This document shows, piece by piece, positions 42,484 through 51,321 of a DNA stretch of 64,000 bases. Below the pieces are notes generated by a model that saw only the letters and a list, made by a program, of their open reading frames with translations, was not told where the DNA came from and made no database searches. Each line of letters opens with the position of its first letter. The stretch's first letter is position 1. A program made the position numbers and the translations under genes. Source of the stretch: UA16 sp042095135 (GTDB taxonomy: Bacteria; Bacteroidota; Bacteroidia; Flavobacteriales_D; Sanyastnellaceae). The DNA is taken from positions 62,001 to 126,000 of the forward strand of contig JBELBV010000002.1 of assembly GCA_042095135.1 (NCBI GenBank). Reading direction: 5' to 3'.

Positions 42484-43295
42484 AATTGCTCAATGGCACC
42501 CAATCCAAACAGCGCAAAATCAAGGCGTACCGGGTCGTCCGGATCCACTTCGCGCAAGGCAGCCGTGAGCATTTCAACTGCTCGCCAATCGTTTTGTTTT
42601 CGCTCCAGCAACCCCAGTTTACGACCGACGTTGCCCGTGTGCACATCCAATGGCACCATCAATTGGCTGGGTGCGATCTCATTCCAGATTCCAAAATCCA
42701 CCCCGCGCCGGCTCGGCCTCACCATCCACCGCAGAAACATATTCAGCCGCTTAGCGGCAGAACCGCGCACAGGCGTGGCGACGTGTTTGCGGGTGCGGCC
42801 CGCTTCGTAACCGCGCGCTGCGGCAGCCTCGAAAAACCGGTTGTGAAAAGCGGTGAGACAGGACGCCGCCTGTGAGGATTCCCCATCCGGAACAAAGGCA
42901 GGCTCGAGCCCCCCATAGTCCTTGACCAACTCTTGTAAGGCATGCAAAAATACCTCCGCGTCACGGGGCTGAAAAGTGCGGTGAACGAATCCTTTCGCAG
43001 CGGTACGGATGTCCTGCGGAGTTGCGTGTTGCATGAAGTCACCGGGAGCGCCATCCAACCGGTCCATGAAGGCTCCGGCACTGGCCAAAATGGTTTTGCG
43101 CTGGCCCCACGCCAACGTCGCTGCAATGAAACCCGCGAGCTCGATGTCCGCATTGTTGGAAAACCGATGGGGAATGGCAATGGGGTCGTCGGGAATGAAA
43201 TCCGCTCGCTCAAAAGCAGCTGCTTTTTCGAGCAAGAAGTCCCGGAGATCATCCGAGACGTGTATTTTTTCATCCTTCGCTGCTTGCTGCGCCAT
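42480..43295 (-). CDS. TIGR02757 family protein
   Basis: 271 residues from ATG 43295. It belongs to a family of unknown function found in Bacteroidota and a few other groups: FIPDDPIAIPHRFSNNADIEL, AGFIAATLAWGQRKTI, AAKRLNMFLRWMVRPSRRGVDFGIW, and PSQLMVPLDVHTGNVGRKLGLL. The Lys-Arg-rich helix-hairpin-like region resembles HhH DNA glycosylases, so a nucleic-acid role is possible but unproven. It overlaps the MnmD-Nudix gene by 4 bp and is divergent from the BatA-like gene with only 32 bp between start codons. Confidence 0.88.
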   Translation of the reverse strand: MAQQAAKDEKIHVSDDLRDFLLEKAAAFERADFIPDDPIAIPHRFSNNADIELAGFIAATLAWGQRKTILASAGAFMDRLDGAPGDFMQHATPQDIRTAAKGFVHRTFQPRDAEVFLHALQELVKDYGGLEPAFVPDGESSQAASCLTAFHNRFFEAAAARGYEAGRTRKHVATPVRGSAAKRLNMFLRWMVRPSRRGVDFGIWNEIAPSQLMVPLDVHTGNVGRKLGLLERKQNDWRAVEMLTAALREVDPDDPVRLDFALFGLGAIEQF

Positions 43296-43301
43296 CGCAC
43301 G

Positions 43302-43309
43302 CAAAATTG
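43302..43309 (-). promoter_or_regulatory. -7 element of the TIGR02757 gene
   Basis: CAATTTTG on the minus strand, one mismatch, 6 bp before the ATG at 43295; 4 bp from the divergent BatA-like -7 element. Confidence 0.45.
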
Positions 43310-43313
43310 GAGC

Positions 43314-43321
43314 TAAATTTG
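43314..43321 (+). promoter_or_regulatory. -7 element of the BatA-like gene
   Basis: TAAATTTG, perfect consensus, 6 bp before the ATG at 43328. Confidence 0.6.
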
Positions 43322-43327
43322 CGGAGA

Positions 43328-45400
43328 ATGGAATTTGTGCATCCAGAAATACTTTGGGGTCTCGGTGCACTGGCTATTCCGATAGCCATTCACCTTCTTC
43401 ATTTCCGGAGGTTCAAACGCGTTCGTTTTTCACAGGTCGCCTTTCTGAAGGATGTCCAGCGCGATGCGCGGGCGACACAACAAATTCGACACTGGTGGGT
43501 CCTCATGCTACGCTTGTTGGCATTCGCCGCACTCATCTCGGCATTTGCTCAACCAACCTGGTTTGACGGGGATGAGCCCACGGCTGCAGCTACGGCTAGA
43601 CACGCGGTTTCCATCTACGTCGACAACAGCCTGTCGATGGAAGGCATGGGCGAAGCAGGCCAGCTTCTGCAATCCGCACGCAACAAAGCGGCTTTGGTGG
43701 TGGAGCAATACGAACCCACCGACCAGTTCCAGGTGCTCACCAATGAGTTTTCAGGCAGGGACCAAGCGTTCTTGACCCGCGATCAAGCGGTGGAACGCAT
43801 CGAGGGCATTCGACCGACGCACCACACGCAGCCGCTGGGTTCCGTACTCGAACGCATTGAAAACCAACTCGGTAAAGCATCCGGCCGACGCGCATCAGCG
43901 TATGTTTTCAGTGACCTTCAGGCCTCCACCCACGGCTTATCCGACGAGGCGACGCCGCCCGATTCCTCCATCCAATGGTTTTTTGTACCAGAGCTGGCGG
44001 GCAGTACCCCGAATATTTGGGTTGATTCGGTGTGGTTCGACGAGCCGGTACGCATCGAGGGAAGGCAAGCGGCGTTGCATGTACGCATGCAGCACAACTC
44101 GCGCGCTTCGGTCGACCGCATCCCCATGAACCTGCGGGTCAACGGCGAACGCGTGGCCATCGGGACCTTCAACCTCGTGCCCGGCATCCCAACCGATACC
44201 GTGCTGCGCTTCACCCATGGCCCTGCGGGCATTCAGTCCGCTACCGTGGTGGTTGATGATGCGCCGATTCGCTTCGACGACCAATGGCATTTTGGATATG
44301 ATGTGTTGGACCAAATCAACATTCTCGTGCTCGCTTCCAATGGGGCTGAAGCCGTGAACACCGCGTTGCGTCGTGCGTACAATACAGCAGGAGGACTGTA
44401 CCGGGTAACGTACCAAACCCAGTGGACTCCGGGAGATTTCGCCGGGCAACAAGTGGTCGTGCTCAACGATTGGCCAGCATCTGGCTCTGGCTTCTACAAT
44501 GCGCTTGTATCCTACGTAGAACAAGGTGGAACGGCCGTTTTCATGCCGACGAAGAACGCCACCAGTGGATCAGCGCTTTCGGCATTTGGCCTATCGGAGG
44601 GTGCTGGATGGATTGACCAAACAGATCGGGTCATTGCCTTGAACATGGACCATCCGTTTTTCACGGACATGTTTGCACAAGCCCCAGTTCGCATTGATTT
44701 GCCGACCATCGAAGCCATTTGGAATCGACCTGCGGCTCCAGGAGAAGAAGTCCTCGCCACCACCGAATCGGGACGGACCTTTCTCTCCCGCATTCCCAAG
44801 GGACGAGGCCAAGCCTTTGTGCTCAACTCCGGCGCCGCGGTTGAAACGACCAATTTGATTCGACATGCCTTCTGGGTGCCGTTGGTGCTCCGCATCGCAG
44901 AGCGTTCTTCTTCCCACGTGATTCACCAAGCGGAATTAGGCGCCACGGAGGCGTGGGCCATTGCCGCACCGGTCAGCCGGGAAGGGGAATGGTCCATGGA
45001 GGGGCCACAGCACTGGGGGTCTGCGGAAGCCGAATCAGCGGCGAAGTGGCTACCTGAAGTCCGCGAACTTGGGCAACGCGCCCGGATCAACCTCACCGGA
45101 GTCCCTTTCAAAACTGGCCATTACACCCTCATGAATGGCGCCGCCGCCATTGCAGCCATCGGCTTGAACCAAGACCGCGCAGAATCGGACCACCGCGCTT
45201 GGGACGTGACGGAATTCGAAGACGCTTGGAATGCCCTGCCGTGGCCACCCATGCGCATCCTCGCGGGAACAAGTTCTACTCTGCCTCAAATCATTCAACG
45301 CATGGAGCAAGGCGTCCCCTTGTGGAAGGCGTTGCTCCTCATAGCTGTAGCGGCGCTTGCTGCTGAAACCTTATTTCTCCGCTTATGGAAACCATCATAA
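43328..45400 (+). CDS. BatA-like membrane protein with von Willebrand A-type region
   Basis: 690 residues from ATG 43328 (MEFVHPEILWGLGALAIPIA). The BatA N-terminal domain has two membrane helices around HLLHFRRFKRVRFSQVAFLK and WWVLMLRLLAFAALISAFA. A vWA-like domain follows with MIDAS-type DNSLSME near residue 100. The central region (about 270-560) has no recognised domain, and a final hydrophobic helix lies near 665-685. Such proteins occur beside aerotolerance and dihydroorotase genes in Bacteroidota; the mechanism is unknown. Its 3' end overlaps the dihydroorotase-like gene by 16 bp. Confidence 0.88.
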   Translation: MEFVHPEILWGLGALAIPIAIHLLHFRRFKRVRFSQVAFLKDVQRDARATQQIRHWWVLMLRLLAFAALISAFAQPTWFDGDEPTAAATARHAVSIYVDNSLSMEGMGEAGQLLQSARNKAALVVEQYEPTDQFQVLTNEFSGRDQAFLTRDQAVERIEGIRPTHHTQPLGSVLERIENQLGKASGRRASAYVFSDLQASTHGLSDEATPPDSSIQWFFVPELAGSTPNIWVDSVWFDEPVRIEGRQAALHVRMQHNSRASVDRIPMNLRVNGERVAIGTFNLVPGIPTDTVLRFTHGPAGIQSATVVVDDAPIRFDDQWHFGYDVLDQINILVLASNGAEAVNTALRRAYNTAGGLYRVTYQTQWTPGDFAGQQVVVLNDWPASGSGFYNALVSYVEQGGTAVFMPTKNATSGSALSAFGLSEGAGWIDQTDRVIALNMDHPFFTDMFAQAPVRIDLPTIEAIWNRPAAPGEEVLATTESGRTFLSRIPKGRGQAFVLNSGAAVETTNLIRHAFWVPLVLRIAERSSSHVIHQAELGATEAWAIAAPVSREGEWSMEGPQHWGSAEAESAAKWLPEVRELGQRARINLTGVPFKTGHYTLMNGAAAIAAIGLNQDRAESDHRAWDVTEFEDAWNALPWPPMRILAGTSSTLPQIIQRMEQGVPLWKALLLIAVAALAAETLFLRLWKPS

Positions 45401-46641
45401 AAGGCGTAACCATCACCGACCCCAATGGCCCGCACGACGGCACCACTAAAGACGTGCTCATTCGGGATGGCGTCATTGTGGACATTCAAGATGCCATCTC
45501 TTCCTCTTCGGAAGCCACCGAATGGAATGAACCCGGTGCTCACCTGTCCATCGGATGGATGGACCTGCAAGCGGATTTTGCCGACCCCGGATACGAACAA
45601 AAGGAGGGCTTGGAAAACGGTCTGCGTGCTGCGAAGGCTGGGGGATTCACCCACGTCGTGCTAAATGTGAATCAACATCCCGTGCCGGACACCAAATCCA
45701 ACATCGCCTACCTCATCGCGCGTTCAGCTGGGCTGGATGCCCACCTACTGCCAATGGGTACCGTTTCCGAAGGACGCGATGGTAAGCAGCTCTCCGAAAT
45801 GCGCGATTTAGCACAGGCGGGCGCTGTCGCATTCTCGGACGACGCCCCACTCAACGGCGTGGAAATGCTCCGCCGTGCGTTGGAGTACGCCCACGGCCTG
45901 CCCCACCCCATTGTCACGTGTCCCTTGGAATTGGGCCTGAACGCCCATCCACAAATGCACGAAGGCATCACCAGCACGCACATGGGCGTGGTCGGAAATC
46001 CGACGGCCTCGGAAACCATGCGCATCAAACGCGACCTGGACATTCTGCGCTACACAGGCGGCAAGTTGCACTTCTCGTGCATCAGCGCAGCGGAGTCCGT
46101 CCGCTTGATTCGGGAGGCGAAAAGCGAAGGACTCTCCGTCACATGTGCAACTTCAGCGCACCACCTATTTTTTGTGGACGAAGACCTCAGCACCTTCGAC
46201 GGCACCTTGAAAACCCTTCCGCCTTTCCGGGCAAGAGCCGACAGAGAGGCGCTCTGCCAAGGTGTATTGGACGGCACGATTGATGCCCTGGTCTCGGACC
46301 ACCGACCGGAAGACCTAGAGCACCATGACGTGGAATTCATGCTCGCCTCCAATGGTATGGCCGGTATAGAATCGGTGTTCCCGATTGCCTCCGCGGGATT
46401 GTCGGATGCTTCGGACGCTCACAGCGCCATCATTCGTGCATTGACCGTAGGTCCCCGTGCGGCACTTGGATTGGATGTGCCGCACATCGAGGTGGGCGCA
46501 GCGGCCAACCTGACGTGGTACCACCCCAGCAAAACGGACGCTGTTCCGGTGGTATCCGCGGCAGAAAACCACCCCGTTTACACGGACCGCCGTACGGCCT
46601 TTTCGGGCAAAGGCATTGCGCTGGGTACCGTCTTGGGCTAA
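45385..46641 (+). CDS. Dihydroorotase-like amidohydrolase lacking the HxH metal site
   Basis: 418 residues, amidohydrolase fold. The N-terminal beta-sandwich reads VLIRDGVIVDIQD; the strand that normally carries the zinc-binding D-x-H-x-H instead reads GWMDLQADFADPGYEQKEGL, so both histidines are missing. GGFTHVVLNVNQHPVPDTKS, THMGVVGNPTASE and ALVSDHRPEDLEHHD follow; the Asp of the last remains. Similar Bacteroidota proteins are annotated as dihydroorotase. It may be a non-catalytic partner of aspartate carbamoyltransferase or use a different chemistry. Coupled to the BatA-like gene by a 16 bp overlap. Confidence 0.85.
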   Translation: METIIKGVTITDPNGPHDGTTKDVLIRDGVIVDIQDAISSSSEATEWNEPGAHLSIGWMDLQADFADPGYEQKEGLENGLRAAKAGGFTHVVLNVNQHPVPDTKSNIAYLIARSAGLDAHLLPMGTVSEGRDGKQLSEMRDLAQAGAVAFSDDAPLNGVEMLRRALEYAHGLPHPIVTCPLELGLNAHPQMHEGITSTHMGVVGNPTASETMRIKRDLDILRYTGGKLHFSCISAAESVRLIREAKSEGLSVTCATSAHHLFFVDEDLSTFDGTLKTLPPFRARADREALCQGVLDGTIDALVSDHRPEDLEHHDVEFMLASNGMAGIESVFPIASAGLSDASDAHSAIIRALTVGPRAALGLDVPHIEVGAAANLTWYHPSKTDAVPVVSAAENHPVYTDRRTAFSGKGIALGTVLG

Positions 46642-46647
46642 GCGCAA

Positions 46648-46971
46648 TCAGGCCTCCCCCTGGGGTCCGCTGAACGTCAATGGCATGGCCGGGTCTTGGT
46701 TGCCTTTGGGCGGCTGAATGGGACCCTGCTGTTGTTCGAATCGTTTGACGTTTTCGCTCAACGCGTGCAGTAAACGCTTGGCATGGTGCGGCGCGAGGAT
46801 GATGCGGCTGCGCACCTGCGCTTGGTTCATCCCTGGCATCACCTGAGCAAAGTCCACCACAAATTCAACCGGGCTGTGCGTGATCACAGCGAGGTTGGAA
46901 TACGTCCCTGACGCCAGTTCCTCCGGCAAATCAATGTTCAGTTGCTTCTTCTTTTTTTCTTCTTGTGCCAT
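46648..46971 (-). CDS. DUF3467 family protein
   Basis: 107 residues. NIDLPEELASGTYSNLAVIT and SPVEFVVDFAQVMPGMNQ followed by RSRIILAPHHAKRLLHALSENV match DUF3467, a small family common in Bacteroidota with no known role. A basic N-terminus (QEEKKKKQ) and a Pro/Gln-rich tail flank it. It lies 18 bp downstream of the yjjG-type gene and is probably its co-transcribed partner. Convergent with the dihydroorotase-like gene (6 bp). Confidence 0.85.
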   Translation of the reverse strand: MAQEEKKKKQLNIDLPEELASGTYSNLAVITHSPVEFVVDFAQVMPGMNQAQVRSRIILAPHHAKRLLHALSENVKRFEQQQGPIQPPKGNQDPAMPLTFSGPQGEA

Positions 46972-46989
46972 GGCAGCAGTCGTTAGGGG

Positions 46990-47724
46990 TTATCGTTGAT
47001 TGAAATCCAATTCGAGTAAAGTGCGCAGCGTGTTGATGCGGCGAGGGGTAGTTGATAGGCTGGGCGATTGGTGCGGGTCAAAATGAACGGCTCCCCACCC
47101 TGCTTCGATGGCCCCATCCACATCGCATTCCCAGTCATCTCCAATCATGACCGCTCGATCCGCTCGTGAATCGGCGAGCGTCAACCCTTTCGCGTAGCAC
47201 GCTGGATGGGGCTTTTTAAAGCCCAATGCATCGCTCGTGAACACCTGCTCAAAAAACGGCTCAAGTCCACTGCGGTTGACCTTGATGTGCTGCACCTCTT
47301 CAAAACCATTGGTTAAAATGAACATGCGGTGCCCACGGGCTTTCAACGCTTGACACACTTCGATGGCCCCATCGAACAAGGCTGTTCGGTACGGGGCCCG
47401 CTCCACATAAGCTGTTCCCATTTCCTCGGCCAATGCTTCCATGCCATCAAAGGCCAGAATTCGCAGGCCTTCCACAGCCTTGCGAAAGCGGAGGGGCCGG
47501 AGTTCTTCTTTCGTGATGTGGCCTTCGCGGTAGGCCTTCCAGCACTTCTCGTTTTCCGCCTCGTACACGGGTATGAATTCAGCAGCTGTCTTGTGTTGGG
47601 GCAAATTGGGTTGAGCGATTTCGAGGAAAATCTCTTCCAATGCTTCCCGCGAATTGCGGTCAAAATCCCACAGCGTTCGGTCGAGGTCAAAAAACAAGTC
47701 AGCCGGCGCGTTGGAAGTGGACAT
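46990..47724 (-). CDS. yjjG: YjjG-family HAD nucleotidase
   Basis: 244 residues from ATG 47724. The HAD motif I is LFFDLDRTLWDFDRNSREAL, with the nucleophile DxD; motif II ILTNGFEEVQHIKV; motif III in SDALGFKKPHPACY; motif IV VMIGDDWECDVDGA. YjjG-type enzymes dephosphorylate non-canonical pyrimidine nucleotides, a house-cleaning role that fits the nearby upp salvage gene. TACCTTCG ends exactly 4 bp before the ATG, so earlier in-frame starts were rejected. Confidence 0.9.
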   Translation of the reverse strand: MSTSNAPADLFFDLDRTLWDFDRNSREALEEIFLEIAQPNLPQHKTAAEFIPVYEAENEKCWKAYREGHITKEELRPLRFRKAVEGLRILAFDGMEALAEEMGTAYVERAPYRTALFDGAIEVCQALKARGHRMFILTNGFEEVQHIKVNRSGLEPFFEQVFTSDALGFKKPHPACYAKGLTLADSRADRAVMIGDDWECDVDGAIEAGWGAVHFDPHQSPSLSTTPRRINTLRTLLELDFNQR

Positions 47725-47728
47725 GTCC

Positions 47729-47736
47729 CGAAGGTA
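47729..47736 (-). promoter_or_regulatory. -7 element of yjjG
   Basis: TACCTTCG on the minus strand ends exactly 4 bp before the ATG at 47724. Confidence 0.6.
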
Positions 47737-47743
47737 CATCACC

Positions 47744-48184
47744 TCAAACAATGTCTATGGCCCAGTAAGAGAGGGACGTCAGTAACAACGACCACGCTAC
47801 GAACGCCACAACCAATATCCATGGCATGCGCTTGTCACGCTGGTAGTACTTTGCAGCAAGTATGGCTGCTATCGGAACGGAAATCATGCCACTAACCGCA
47901 AGCAGACCCCACATTCCGAAAAGCCGGCGGAAACGCACCACACGCCTCCGTTGCGACGTGAAAAACGGCCGCTTAGGCTCCTTCTCCCCCCGAAACTTCG
48001 CCCACTTTTTGAGCATCCACTTGCCAAAGAAGAAAAAGGTCCATACGCCCACCATTGCGCCAGCCGAAGTGACGATGACCGTTGCTCCGAAACTCCATCC
48101 GCGGGCAATCATGAGCGACGGGGTCACCAGAAATTTGACCACCGCACCAAACATCCACAGCACTATTTCGAGGACGTCAGGCAT
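47744..48184 (-). CDS. Small membrane protein, possibly small multidrug export family
   Basis: 146 residues with about four hydrophobic helices (near 5-25, 33-55, 90-112, 122-142). A basic loop, KWMLKKWAKFRGEKEPKRP and RRRVVRFRR, separates the halves and should face the cytoplasm. The glycine-rich second helix (TSAGAMVGVWTFFFFGKW) resembles PF06695 proteins, but identity is uncertain. It starts 2 bp after the upp stop, so both share a transcript. Confidence 0.8.
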   Translation of the reverse strand: MPDVLEIVLWMFGAVVKFLVTPSLMIARGWSFGATVIVTSAGAMVGVWTFFFFGKWMLKKWAKFRGEKEPKRPFFTSQRRRVVRFRRLFGMWGLLAVSGMISVPIAAILAAKYYQRDKRMPWILVVAFVAWSLLLTSLSYWAIDIV

Positions 48185-48186
48185 GC

Positions 48187-48840
48187 TTACAATTTGCTCC
48201 CAAAGGCCAAATCACCCGCATCGCCAAGGCCCGGGATGATGTAGCCCTTTTCGTTCAGTATTTCATCGACCGCTGCCACCCACACGTGGGATTGAGGGTG
48301 GTGATGTTGGAGGTGGTCTACGCCTCGCTGGCTCGCAATCGCGGCCAACACGTGCACCGTCTCGGGTGTGCCGTGCGATGCGAACAGCGCGGTGAGCACT
48401 TGGGCCAAGGAAGCGCCCGTTGCGAGCATGGGATCCGATACGATCAATACCTTTCCCTGCAATGGTGGTGCGCTGACGGCATCAATTCCGATTTCGAAGG
48501 CGCTGTGCGCTTCATCGACATACTTCCGGCACGCCGATACGAACGCCTGTTCTGCACGGTCAAACACATCGGCCACACCCTCGTGCATGGGCAGCCCCGC
48601 CCGAAGAATGGTGGCCAACACCGGTTGTTCGGTGAGCCGATTTACCGTCGAGGTACCCAACGGGGTCTCTACCAATGTCGGTGTGAACACCAAGGATTTA
48701 CTTACTTCAACGGCCATGGCGCTACCCAACCGCTTTAAGTTGAACCGGAAGCGCATCGGATCCTGCTGGAGGTTCGAATCGCGCAGTTCCGCGACAAATT
48801 CATTGGTGATGCTATCGGTTGAGGAGAAATTCGTGACCAT
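48187..48840 (-). CDS. upp: Uracil phosphoribosyltransferase
   Basis: 217 residues from ATG 48840. It makes UMP from uracil and PRPP. RDSNLQQDPMRFRFNLKRLG is the N-terminal region, PVLATILRAGLPMHEGVADVF the dimer and substrate loop, VLIVSDPMLATGASLAQVLT the PRPP loop, and GYIIPGLGDAGDLAFGSK the uracil-binding C-terminus. The PRPP loop has SDPMLATGA where VDPMLATGG is usual. The frame is open further upstream into the deacetylase-like gene, but the family N-terminus supports 48840. Confidence 0.94.
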   Translation of the reverse strand: MVTNFSSTDSITNEFVAELRDSNLQQDPMRFRFNLKRLGSAMAVEVSKSLVFTPTLVETPLGTSTVNRLTEQPVLATILRAGLPMHEGVADVFDRAEQAFVSACRKYVDEAHSAFEIGIDAVSAPPLQGKVLIVSDPMLATGASLAQVLTALFASHGTPETVHVLAAIASQRGVDHLQHHHPQSHVWVAAVDEILNEKGYIIPGLGDAGDLAFGSKL

Positions 48841-48850
48841 CGGTTTAGGT

Positions 48851-50197
48851 TTAACACACGCGTTCAAATACTTGTTCGTACACCGCTCTCCACCCCTTCC
48901 ATTCATTGCACTCACTGACCGTTTCGTTGTGCCACAGCAAGGTGAGTACGCCGTCCACGGCCTTCACGTTTTGAGCCAATTGCTCAAGGGCATCGAGAGC
49001 TTGATTCGGAGTGAAGCCCATGTACCGATTCAACGTGGCGTCCATCGCAGAAACCGGGTGGATGGTCAGGTCCATTGTGCGGTTGGCAGTGACATCAAAT
49101 GCGCGAAACGGACGTGACATCCCCGCGCGAAATCCAATGTGATCGGCATACCCGAGGCTATGGTCGTGCCGGATCCCAGCGGCTTCCAAGCGCCTCCAGG
49201 TTTCAGGCAATCGCTGCAATAAGTAGTGCTGACGAGCGTGTTGCACGGGGCCATTTGAAAGCTCCTCCAACCGGTTGATTTCCGTTTTCAGTCGATTAAA
49301 GTCGCTTGATTCGTGGCTGGCGACACCCGGATGAATACCAATGAAAGCGGATTTCGAAAGCCGCTGCACCAAGGTCCGCAGCCCGGGTTGGCGCCAGTTT
49401 ACCGGCCTGTCGTGAGGTCCTCGGTCCGCCAGCAAAAAGAAATACCGCGCCTTCAGGCCGCAAGCCGCATGCAAGGACTCGAGCCATTCGTAGGTGTCAT
49501 AAGGGTCCGGCTGTCCGTGGACCAAGACACGGTAGCGCTCCGCCAAGCGGGCGGTGTTTCCGGACATCAAATCTTTGGCTGTGGCACCCCATGTTCGTAG
49601 GGTGCTACGGTGTCGATAGGCATACGCGCTGTCCACATCAATGGTGGGGCGAACCGTGTAGGTATCAGGTCGTGGTGTGAGGCCTATGGATGAAGCCCAC
49701 GACCAAATGCGCGCCTCCACCTCCGGCCGCAACAACCAGCCTTCCGAATGGGCCATCGAGGCCGAAGCTTGAAAACGCCCCATGCCATCGAAAGCCGATT
49801 CAAAGGCGGTGCATTCTTCCATTCGCGTCACCATCCAAAACACCCAACTCCACCAATCAGCATCCGCGCGCGCTTCAGACGCATTGGGCACTCCAAACGG
49901 AAGCCGCCCCTGCCCCGGTACGCTAGGTCCCTCCTCATCCGACCAGGTGTTCAAGGCGGAATGCTCTATGGCCGTTCCTTCCAATAGCCCAGAAGCCGGC
50001 ACCCATGCTGCATTCATAGCTTCGGGAAGTGTCCCGCCGTATTGGACCTTCAGTCCGTCGCTTGTTCTCCAATCCGAATTTGTTTTGTACCACCGGTATG
50101 GCAGTCCGAGCACCACATCAAAGACGATATAAGCCACGTATTCATGTCGCGGAGACACAGCGCCTGAAGCCACCCAGAGGTTTACCGATTCAGCCAT
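48851..50197 (-). CDS. Polysaccharide deacetylase-like protein (DUF7033 type)
   Basis: 448 residues. The N-terminal 130 residues form an unrecognised domain like DUF7033; the C-terminal part resembles NodB-type deacetylases. The metal-binding Asp is suggested by TYTVRPTIDVDSAYAYRHR (about 200) and the His motif by FIGIHPGVASHESSDF (about 295), a variant of H(S/T)xxHP; IRHDHSLGYADHIGFRAG is the arginine motif. It overlaps wecB by 16 bp. The pairing suggests cell-surface glycan modification. The substrate is unknown. Confidence 0.78.
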   Translation of the reverse strand: MAESVNLWVASGAVSPRHEYVAYIVFDVVLGLPYRWYKTNSDWRTSDGLKVQYGGTLPEAMNAAWVPASGLLEGTAIEHSALNTWSDEEGPSVPGQGRLPFGVPNASEARADADWWSWVFWMVTRMEECTAFESAFDGMGRFQASASMAHSEGWLLRPEVEARIWSWASSIGLTPRPDTYTVRPTIDVDSAYAYRHRSTLRTWGATAKDLMSGNTARLAERYRVLVHGQPDPYDTYEWLESLHAACGLKARYFFLLADRGPHDRPVNWRQPGLRTLVQRLSKSAFIGIHPGVASHESSDFNRLKTEINRLEELSNGPVQHARQHYLLQRLPETWRRLEAAGIRHDHSLGYADHIGFRAGMSRPFRAFDVTANRTMDLTIHPVSAMDATLNRYMGFTPNQALDALEQLAQNVKAVDGVLTLLWHNETVSECNEWKGWRAVYEQVFERVC

Positions 50198-51288
50198 GTA
50201 CGCAACGTATGAGCGATGTGCAATGCCGCTTGTCCATCCCCATAGAGGGGAACAGAGAAATCCATGACACTAGATGCTGATTCCAGCTTAGCAACAGCGG
50301 CCTCCACTTCCGTGGGTTGGGCGCACAAAAGGGCAACGCCGTGGTCCATCAATTCCGTCCATTCCGAAGCAGCTCGCAGCACCACGGCCGGTCGGCCCAT
50401 GAAGTAGGCCTCCTTCTGCAATCCGCCCGAATCCGTCCACACCTGGCGGACTTTTTTCAACCAATGGAGTATCTGCAGGTAACGCGCCGGTTCATGCGCA
50501 TCAATGCCAAGTGATTCAAGCTGACCGCGCCATGCATCGCCATAGATGCGCTCCACTACCACAGCAGTTCGGGGATGCACCGGGAAATGCACACGCCATC
50601 CCCTCGATTGCGCTGCTGCGCTCGCGGACTCAATCCACGCCCTCAACCGATTGGGATCGTCCACATTGGATGGCCGATGTAGGGTAAGTAAAACCGTATT
50701 GGCTTCCGCGGCAACGGGCTGGAGTTGACCTCCAAAATGCCGTGCCGTGTCGAGCATGAGATCCCCGGACACATCGACCCGGAGGCCATCGCGTGCACCG
50801 CTCACGATGCCTTCCTTCGCAAGCAAATCCACAGCCGCCTGAGAAGGGCAAAAGAGCACATCGCTCAAGGCATCGGTGAGGATGCGGTTGACCTCTTCTG
50901 GCATGCTGCGATCGAATGACCGAAGACCGGCTTCGATGTGCACCACCGGTGTCCCCGTTCGGCTCGCCGCCCACGCCCCAGCTAGGGTAGAATCGGTATC
51001 ACCATAAAGGATGACGGCGTCAGGAGCATCTTGGGCAATGGCCGCCATCACCCCTTCCATCATCTGGCCCATGCGCACCGCCGGCTCGCTGGACACGTTC
51101 AACACGTGGTGTGCCGCGGGCAGGTTCAATTCATCTATGAAACGACCCGCCATGTCATGGGAATAATGCTGCCCTGTATGCAATACCCGTTCTTCAATGC
51201 CCACGGAAGGGTCCTTCAGCACGCGGCTGAGCGCACTGGCTTTCATCCATTGAGGCCTCGCCCCGATGACGGTAAGAACGCGTTTCAT
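50182..51288 (-). CDS. wecB: UDP-N-acetylglucosamine 2-epimerase (non-hydrolysing)
   Basis: 368 residues. It makes UDP-ManNAc for surface polysaccharides. VLTVIGARPQWMKASALSRVL is the N-terminus, LHTGQHYSHDMAGRF and VILYGDTDSTLAGAWAA follow, GLRSFDRSMPEEVNRILTD carries the key Asp and Glu residues, and TLHRPSNVDDPNRL begins the C-terminal UDP domain with the VWTDSGGLQKEAYFMGRP motif. It precedes the deacetylase-like gene in the same transcript. No ManNAc dehydrogenase is adjacent. Confidence 0.96.
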   Translation of the reverse strand: MKRVLTVIGARPQWMKASALSRVLKDPSVGIEERVLHTGQHYSHDMAGRFIDELNLPAAHHVLNVSSEPAVRMGQMMEGVMAAIAQDAPDAVILYGDTDSTLAGAWAASRTGTPVVHIEAGLRSFDRSMPEEVNRILTDALSDVLFCPSQAAVDLLAKEGIVSGARDGLRVDVSGDLMLDTARHFGGQLQPVAAEANTVLLTLHRPSNVDDPNRLRAWIESASAAAQSRGWRVHFPVHPRTAVVVERIYGDAWRGQLESLGIDAHEPARYLQILHWLKKVRQVWTDSGGLQKEAYFMGRPAVVLRAASEWTELMDHGVALLCAQPTEVEAAVAKLESASSVMDFSVPLYGDGQAALHIAHTLRTWLNR

Positions 51289-51321
51289 TGCAATTGACCT
51301 TTGACTGAATCGACGGCGGCC

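Noticed and set aside
47725..47751. Earlier in-frame ATG codons for yjjG
   Set aside because: The -7 element at 47729-47736 would lie inside the coding sequence; ATG 47724 has the recurrent 4-bp spacing.
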